From Alcanivorax sp. 24 (GTDB taxonomy: Bacteria; Pseudomonadota; Gammaproteobacteria; Pseudomonadales; Alcanivoracaceae), in NCBI RefSeq assembly GCF_004360225.1, contig NZ_SNUA01000016.1, positions 1 through 64,000 on the forward strand: a stretch of 64,000 nt of DNA, read 5' to 3'. The notes under the pieces were generated by a model. It was not told where the DNA came from. It ran no database searches and was given only the letters and a program-made list of their open reading frames with translations. The translations under genes were made by a program, and so were the position numbers. This document shows positions 59,197 to 64,000 of the stretch, piece after piece (the first letter of the stretch is position 1; each line of letters opens with the position of its first letter).

Positions 59197-61110
59197 ATGA
59201 CCAGAACCCTTCAGCGCTGGCTGGGCGCTTTCGTTGTACTGTTTTTGCTGTCATCCCTGGCTCAGGCCGCCTCCCAGACCGCTTTGGTGCAATTGGTGGA
59301 ATACGTTGGCGCCGATTACATCAATGCGGTGCAGGACGGCACCATCGTCAGCGACGAAGAATACGTGGAGATGGAAGAGTTCTCCCGTCTGCTGCATGAA
59401 GGGATCGGTCAGCTGGACGATGTGGAAGGCCGGGACACTCTGCTGGAGCAGGCCGCCGCACTGCAACAGGCGGTGGCGGACAAGGCGCCGGAGGCCGATG
59501 TGAAAGCCCTGGCCCAGTCCATACGCGGTACTCTGGTGGACGTCTACGGCATCCCGGTGATGCCCAAGGCGGCGCCGGATATGGCGCGGGCCGCGGAAGT
59601 TTATCAAAGCACCTGTGCCCTGTGTCACGGCCAGGAAGGGCGTGGTGATGGCCCCGCCGGTGCCGCGCTGGAGCCGGCGCCCACCGATTTCCATGAACTG
59701 GCCCGCTATGAAGGCCGTTCTCTGCTGGGGCTGTACACCACCATCACCGGCGGTGTGGAAGGCACCGGCATGGCCGCCTATGAAGAGACCCTGAGTGAAG
59801 CCGACCGTTGGGCGCTGGCCTTCTATGTCGGCAGCATGGCGGTGACCCCGGAGATGGCCGCCAGCGGCAAGACCGCGATCAACAATGAGCGGGAACTGAA
59901 AACCGCGCTGACCCTGGACGCGGTGATCGCCAAGGCGCCGGAAGACGTGCGCAATCAGCTGGGTGACCAGGCCTATGACGCCGCCGGCTACCTGCGTACC
60001 GAGCCCCAGGCGCTGTTCAGCCAGAACCGCTTCATCGAGATCAGCGACGGTAAATTGTCGGAAGCCGAGCAGGCCTATGCCGCTGGCGATACCGGCGCTG
60101 CCCGCGCCGCCGCGTTGTCCGCTTACCTGGACGGCTTCGAAATGATCGAGCAGCAGCTCTCCGCCGTGGACCCGGCCGTCATGCGCGGTATCGAACGCCG
60201 CTTCATGGCCGTGCGCGAAGGCATCGAGCGGGGCATGCCGCAAGCGGAAGTCAGCGACCGGGTGGCCCAGGCCCGTGCCGGGCTGCAGGAGGCGGAAGAC
60301 ATTCTCAGCGGCGATGGTCTGAGCGCCGCCGCTACCTTCTCCGCCAGTTTCTTCATCCTGTTCCGGGAAGGTCTGGAGGCGCTGCTGATCATCGCCGCTT
60401 TGCTGACCTTCACCCGCAAGGCCGACGCCAAGACCGCCACCCGCTACATTCATTACGGCTGGATTCTGGCGCTGGCGGCCGGTGTCGCCACCTGGTACCT
60501 GGCGTCCACGCTGATCAACCTGAGCGGCGCCACCCGGGAAATCACCGAAGGCGTGGCCGGACTCGCCGCCGCCGTGATTCTGTTCTACGTCGGATTCTGG
60601 ATGCACAACCACAGCCAGAGCCAGAAGTGGCTGGGCTACATCAAGAACAAGGTGGACAGCGCCCTGGATGGCGGCACGGTATGGGCCCTGGCGGTGGTAT
60701 CGTTCATCTCGGTGTACCGAGAGATGTTCGAAACCATCCTGTTCTACCAGGCGCTGTGGACCCAGGTGACCGCGGCGACCCAGTCCTACCTGTTCTATGG
60801 TTTTGGTGCCGCCGTGGTGGCCCTGGCCGTGGTCTGTGTGTTGATCTTCCGCATCGGCATGAAGCTGCCGCTGGGGCTGTTCTTCAAGGCCACCAGTCTG
60901 ATCCTGCTGGTGCTGTCGGTGATCCTGCTCGGCAAGGGCGTGGCCGCGCTGCAGGAAGCCGGCATCCTCAATGCCCGCTACCTGCCGCTGCCCACCATTG
61001 AATGGCTGGGCTTCTTCCCCACCGTCCAGGGGGCACTGGCCCAGGCGGCGGCCATCGTGCTGGCGGTGCTGATGTGGCTGCGCAGCCGGGGACAGGTGAA
61101 AAGCAGCTGA
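59197..61110 (+). CDS. Cytochrome c-FTR1 fusion, high-affinity iron permease
   Basis: A 637-aa protein with a signal peptide (residues 1-24, ending LAQA), a helical periplasmic region, a c-type cytochrome domain (C140-x2-C143-H144 in STCALCHGQEGRGD) and a C-terminal FTR1 permease with seven or so helices. Both R-E-x-x-E iron motifs are present: REGLE at 390-394 and REMFE at 508-512. The fusion suggests coupling of ferrous iron oxidation to ferric import in one polypeptide. A Fur-like box precedes it. The ATG at 59197 is chosen because it starts the signal peptide. Confidence 0.9.
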   Translation: MTRTLQRWLGAFVVLFLLSSLAQAASQTALVQLVEYVGADYINAVQDGTIVSDEEYVEMEEFSRLLHEGIGQLDDVEGRDTLLEQAAALQQAVADKAPEADVKALAQSIRGTLVDVYGIPVMPKAAPDMARAAEVYQSTCALCHGQEGRGDGPAGAALEPAPTDFHELARYEGRSLLGLYTTITGGVEGTGMAAYEETLSEADRWALAFYVGSMAVTPEMAASGKTAINNERELKTALTLDAVIAKAPEDVRNQLGDQAYDAAGYLRTEPQALFSQNRFIEISDGKLSEAEQAYAAGDTGAARAAALSAYLDGFEMIEQQLSAVDPAVMRGIERRFMAVREGIERGMPQAEVSDRVAQARAGLQEAEDILSGDGLSAAATFSASFFILFREGLEALLIIAALLTFTRKADAKTATRYIHYGWILALAAGVATWYLASTLINLSGATREITEGVAGLAAAVILFYVGFWMHNHSQSQKWLGYIKNKVDSALDGGTVWALAVVSFISVYREMFETILFYQALWTQVTAATQSYLFYGFGAAVVALAVVCVLIFRIGMKLPLGLFFKATSLILLVLSVILLGKGVAALQEAGILNARYLPLPTIEWLGFFPTVQGALAQAAAIVLAVLMWLRSRGQVKSS

Positions 61111-61123
61111 AAAAAGCAGAGAA

Positions 61124-61148
61124 AAGTTAATAGTGAATAAGTAACAGC
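61124..61148. repeat. AT-rich repeat end remnant behind the FTR1 gene
   Basis: GTTAATAGTGAATAAGTAAC matches the AT-rich end type of the elements at 19566, 25581 and 52624. It lies 13 bp after the permease stop, just before REP array 4. No corresponding right end is seen after the array. Confidence 0.7.
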
Positions 61149-61150
61149 CA

Positions 61151-61190
61151 AAAACGCGGCCCATGGTGTTTCCTCGGGCCGCGTTTTGTT
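61151..61190 (+). terminator. Rho-independent terminator after the FTR1 gene
   Basis: AAAACGCGGCCC (61151-61162) and GGGCCGCGTTTT (61176-61187) form a perfect 12-bp stem followed by GTTTG. The strongest classical terminator in the window. Confidence 0.8.
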
Positions 61191-61212
61191 TGTGGAGCGA
61201 GTGGGATCGAGC

Positions 61213-62223
61213 CGCTGTGGGAAGCTTGCTTGCAAGCGAATGGGGCAACGGTGGTGAAGACAATTCGCTGCCCAGGCCGCTTCCCACAGAGAAGGGCCAC
61301 GAAGCCGCTGTGGGAAGCTTGCTCGCAAGCGAATGGGGCAACGGTGGTGAAGACAATTCGCTGCCCAGGCAGCTTCCCACAGAGCCGGGCCACGAGGCGG
61401 CTGTGGGAAGCTTGCTCGCAAGCGAATGAGCCAACGGCGGGGAAGACAATTCGCTGCCCAGGCAACTTCCCACAGAGAAGGGCCACGAAGCGGCTGTGGG
61501 AAGCTTGCTCGCAAGCGAATGAGCCAACGGCGGGGAAGACAATTCGCTGCCCAGGCAGCTTCCCACAGAGCCGGGCCACGAAGCGGCTGTGGGAAGCTTG
61601 CTCGCAAGCGAATGAGCCAACGGCGGGGAAGACAATTCGCTGCCCAGGCAACTTCCCACAGAGCCGGGCCACGAAGCCGCTGTGGGAAGCTTGCTCGCAA
61701 GCGAATGGGGCAACGGCGGGGAAGACAATTCGCTGCCCAGGCAACTTCCCACAGAGAAGGACCACGAAGCCGCTGTGGGAAGCTTGCTCGCAAGCGAATT
61801 CAGCAACGGCGGTGAAGACAATTCGCTGCCCAGGCAGCTTCCCACAGAGCTGGGCCACGAGGCGGCTGTGGGAAGCTTGCTCGCAAGCGAATGGGGCAAC
61901 GGCGGTGAAGACAATTCGCTGCCCAGGCAGCTTCCCACAGAGAAGGGCCACGAAGCCGCTGTGGGAAGCTTGCTCGCAAGCGAATGAGCCAACGGCGGGG
62001 AAGACAATTCGCTGCCCAGGCAACTTCCCACGGAGCCGGGCCACGAAGCCGTTGTGGGAAGCTTGCTTGCAATCGAATGAGCCAACGGCGGTGAAGACAA
62101 TTCGCTGCCCAGGCAGTTTCCCACAGAGCCGGGCCACGAAGCCGCTGTGGGAAGCTTGCTTGCAAGCGAATATTGCCAAGCGCTCGAGAGAATCCCATTC
62201 GCTTGCAAGCAAGCTTCCCACGG
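61213..62223. repeat. Tandem REP array 4, 93-bp unit, ten full periods
   Basis: The TGTGGGAAGCTTGCT word begins at about 61215 and recurs every 93 bp to about 62145, again ten periods with no indel. The variant loops (GAGCC, TCAGC and GGGGC; CCGGG and AAGGG; CAACT and CAGCT) are shuffled relative to array 3. TTTTGTTTGTGG...TGGGATCG occurs as a direct repeat on both sides (61184-61209 and 62250-62275). The array fills the 1.2-kb gap between the permease and hyi. Confidence 0.95.
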
Positions 62224-62310
62224 AAGTCCGGTCTACACGGGGCGGGTTTTGTTTGTGGGGGCGGTGGGATCGGGTAACCTATGGCGGCGCCTTGGTCTGG
62301 GAATCCCCGC

Positions 62311-63084
62311 ATGCCCCGTTTCGCCGCGAATCTGACTTTACTGTTCACCGAATTGCCGTTTCTGGAGCGCTACGCCGCCGCCGCCGAGGCGGGCTTCAAG
62401 GGCGTGGAGTGTCTGTTTCCCTATGAATGGGCACCGACGGTGCTGGCGGAGTGTCTGCGCGAGCACGACCTGCGGCAGGTGCTGTTCAATTTGCCGGCGG
62501 GGGACTGGGGCGCTGGCGACCGTGGTCTGGCCGCCTTGCCCGACCGGGAAGCGGAATTCCGCGATGGCGTTGCACGGGCCCTGGCTTATACCGAAGCGCT
62601 GGACTGTCCTCGGGTCAATTGCCTGGCCGGTATTCCCGCCGCCGGCGCTGATCCGGAACACTGCTTCGAAACGCTGGTCCACAATTTACGCTACGCCGCC
62701 GACCGACTGGCGGAGCAGGGCAGGGAAGTGACCGTGGAGCCGATCAACACCCGGGTGGATATCCCCGGATTCTTTCTCGCCACCAGCGACCAGGCGCTGG
62801 CCGCGATCACGGCGGCGGACCGGCCCAATTTGCGCCTGCAGTACGATCTTTACCACGCCTGGGTGATGGGGGAGGCGGTGGCGGCTTCCCTTTCCCGGTT
62901 GCGGCCCCATATAGGGCATGTGCAGTTCGCCGACGCGCCTGGCCGTCATCAACCGGGCAGCGGCGAGATGCCGCTGGCGACGCTGTTCGCGCGTCTGGAC
63001 GATATTGGCTATCAGGGTTGGGTCAGCGCCGAATACCGGCCTTTGGGACACACCCTGGACAGCCTGGGTTGGCTGCCGGCTTAA
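62311..63084 (+). CDS. hyi: Hydroxypyruvate isomerase
   Basis: Interconverts hydroxypyruvate and tartronate semialdehyde, normally in glyoxylate or glycerate metabolism. The 257-aa TIM barrel has FAANLTLLFTELPFLERYAA, EAGFKGVECLFPYEW, VNCLAGIP, VEPINTRVDIPGFFL and LQYDLYHAWVMGE, with the metal-binding glutamates. No glyoxylate carboligase or tartronate semialdehyde reductase gene is next to it. The ATG at 62311 fits the family start. An in-frame ATG at 62281 is less likely. Confidence 0.88.
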   Translation: MPRFAANLTLLFTELPFLERYAAAAEAGFKGVECLFPYEWAPTVLAECLREHDLRQVLFNLPAGDWGAGDRGLAALPDREAEFRDGVARALAYTEALDCPRVNCLAGIPAAGADPEHCFETLVHNLRYAADRLAEQGREVTVEPINTRVDIPGFFLATSDQALAAITAADRPNLRLQYDLYHAWVMGEAVAASLSRLRPHIGHVQFADAPGRHQPGSGEMPLATLFARLDDIGYQGWVSAEYRPLGHTLDSLGWLPA

Positions 63085-63161
63085 TCGCGGGCCGTATCCA
63101 CTGGAGCCGGTGAGCGTTCGTCACCGGCTTTTTCACAAAGGGCAGGAGCAAGCGAGTCTTT

Positions 63162-63995
63162 ATGAGAAGTTGGGGTGGCAAGATCATCGTCGGGCTGCTC
63201 GGCATGTTGGTGGGTGGCCCCATCGGCTTGGCGGTGGGCGTGCTGATCGGACATTTCCTGGACCGTGGCGTGGAGCGGGTGCAATCGTTCAACCCGTTCC
63301 GGCCCTATCGGCCCGGCGAGAAGGAGCAAGTACAGGATGCGCTGATGTCGGCGGTGTTCTCGATCATGGGGCATTTGGCCAAGGCCGATGGTCAGGTCAG
63401 TCGCACCGAGATCCAGCACGCCGAAGCCGTGATGGCGCGCATGCAATTGAATCCGGAACAGCGTCGTCACGCTATCGACTGCTTCAACCGGGGGAAGGCG
63501 GCGGACTTTCCCCTGGACGCCACCGTGACGGAGTTCCGGCAGCGCATTCGTCAGCGCCGCCATCTGGTGCTGGTGTTCCTGGAAATCCTGCTGCAGACCT
63601 GCCTGGCGGACGGAGAACTGAAACCGGAGGAAGAACGGATTCTGATCCGGGTGGCCAACGGGCTCGGGGTGCCGCCGGACCAGTTCCGTCAGATCCTCAA
63701 CATGCTGTTGGCTCAGGCCCGCTTCGCCGGAGCCGGCGGCGGCGCTGGTGGTGCCGGAAGCGGCCAGCCCGGCGCCAGCCGCCCCTCCATCAATGAGGCC
63801 TACGGCGTGCTGGGGGTGGAGCCTTCCGCCTCCAATCAGGAGATCAAGCGAGCCTACCGCAAACTGATGAGCCAGCATCACCCGGATAAGCTGGCGGCTC
63901 GCGGCGTGCCGGAGGAAATGATCCGCATGGCCACGGAAAAAACCGCGGAAATCAGCAAGGCCTACGAAATGATCAAGACCGCCCGGGGGTTCTAG
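63162..63995 (+). CDS. djlA: Co-chaperone DjlA
   Basis: A 277-aa membrane-anchored J-domain protein that stimulates DnaK at the inner membrane. One N-terminal glycine-rich helix (about 8-31), a TerB-like helical domain at about 50-185 (IMGHLAKADGQVSRTEI), a Gly/Ala-rich linker (190-207), and a C-terminal J domain with HPD at 240-242 in MSQHHPDKLAARG. The helix has glycine spacing typical of DjlA dimerisation. Ends 5 bp before the window edge. Confidence 0.94.
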   Translation: MRSWGGKIIVGLLGMLVGGPIGLAVGVLIGHFLDRGVERVQSFNPFRPYRPGEKEQVQDALMSAVFSIMGHLAKADGQVSRTEIQHAEAVMARMQLNPEQRRHAIDCFNRGKAADFPLDATVTEFRQRIRQRRHLVLVFLEILLQTCLADGELKPEEERILIRVANGLGVPPDQFRQILNMLLAQARFAGAGGGAGGAGSGQPGASRPSINEAYGVLGVEPSASNQEIKRAYRKLMSQHHPDKLAARGVPEEMIRMATEKTAEISKAYEMIKTARGF

Positions 63996-64000
63996 CGAGC

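Noticed and set aside
59251-62208. A 985-aa minus-strand frame opposite the FTR1 gene and array 4
   Set aside because: It joins an antisense shadow of a high-GC gene with a REP array. The opposite strand encodes a full-length recognisable protein.
61213-62223. CRISPR array
   Set aside because: The period is 93 bp, the supposed spacers are nearly the same in each unit, the repeats are paired inverted heads, and there are no cas genes.

Overview
The window is a chromosomal segment of a high-GC gammaproteobacterium. The order lysR, leuC-leuD-leuB-asd-usg, fimV, truA, trpF-trpB-trpA, accD-folC-dedD-cvpA-purF-metZ matches the arrangement known from Pseudomonas. Together with the other genes and the REP sequences it suggests an Alcanivorax/Pseudomonas-like organism. 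The genus is an inference. No rRNA, tRNA, CRISPR array, prophage or transposase gene was seen.

Layout. 1-8.1 kb: htpG, gpsA-sixA and xthA with a coupled membrane protein, separated by repeat elements. 8.7-11.7 kb: two overlapping alpha/beta hydrolases and a PF10118 metal-dependent hydrolase. 11.8-17.5 kb: an iron-uptake cassette on the minus strand (Fur box, FecI-like sigma factor, FecR-like anti-sigma factor, TonB receptor with STN domain, PepSY protein, small membrane protein). 17.7-22.9 kb: miscellaneous metabolism and transport (saccharopine-dehydrogenase-like protein, DUF2505 protein, SDR, dicarboxylate/amino-acid symporter, EVE protein, one unknown). 23.5-25.6 kb: prmB-aroC. 26.7-33.4 kb: LysR regulator divergent from leucine biosynthesis plus asd and usg. 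33.9-47.4 kb: fimV, truA, tryptophan genes, fatty-acid/folate/purine/methionine genes. 47.7-51.6 kb: moxR-DUF58-transglutaminase operon. 51.9-64 kb: TenA-like protein, UPF0149 protein, diguanylate cyclase, htpX, methyltransferase, alaA, Tag-like glycosylase, a Fur-box-preceded cytochrome c-FTR1 iron permease, hyi and djlA.

The most striking content is not in the genes. Nearly all sizeable intergenic spaces carry REP/REPIN-like palindromes of the type GTGGGAAGC...GCTTGC...GCGAAT. They occur singly and as four tandem arrays with 92- or 93-bp units. The repeats sit inside larger composite elements with at least two kinds of ends. One kind has perfect (GGCGTCC)n heptamer satellites plus a conserved end module (1-1395, 3389-4352, 8178-8643, 23029-23466). 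The other has AT-rich, stop-codon-rich ends (19566-19790, 25581-26700, 52624-52803, remnant at 61124-61148). These AT-rich ends contain the stop codons of six flanking genes. Two 93-bp arrays 36 kb apart each span exactly ten periods without an indel and are mosaics of the same variant blocks.

These elements look like non-autonomous, modular hosts in which REP units amplify. The enzyme responsible (a RAYT-type or other transposase is the obvious candidate) is not in this window.
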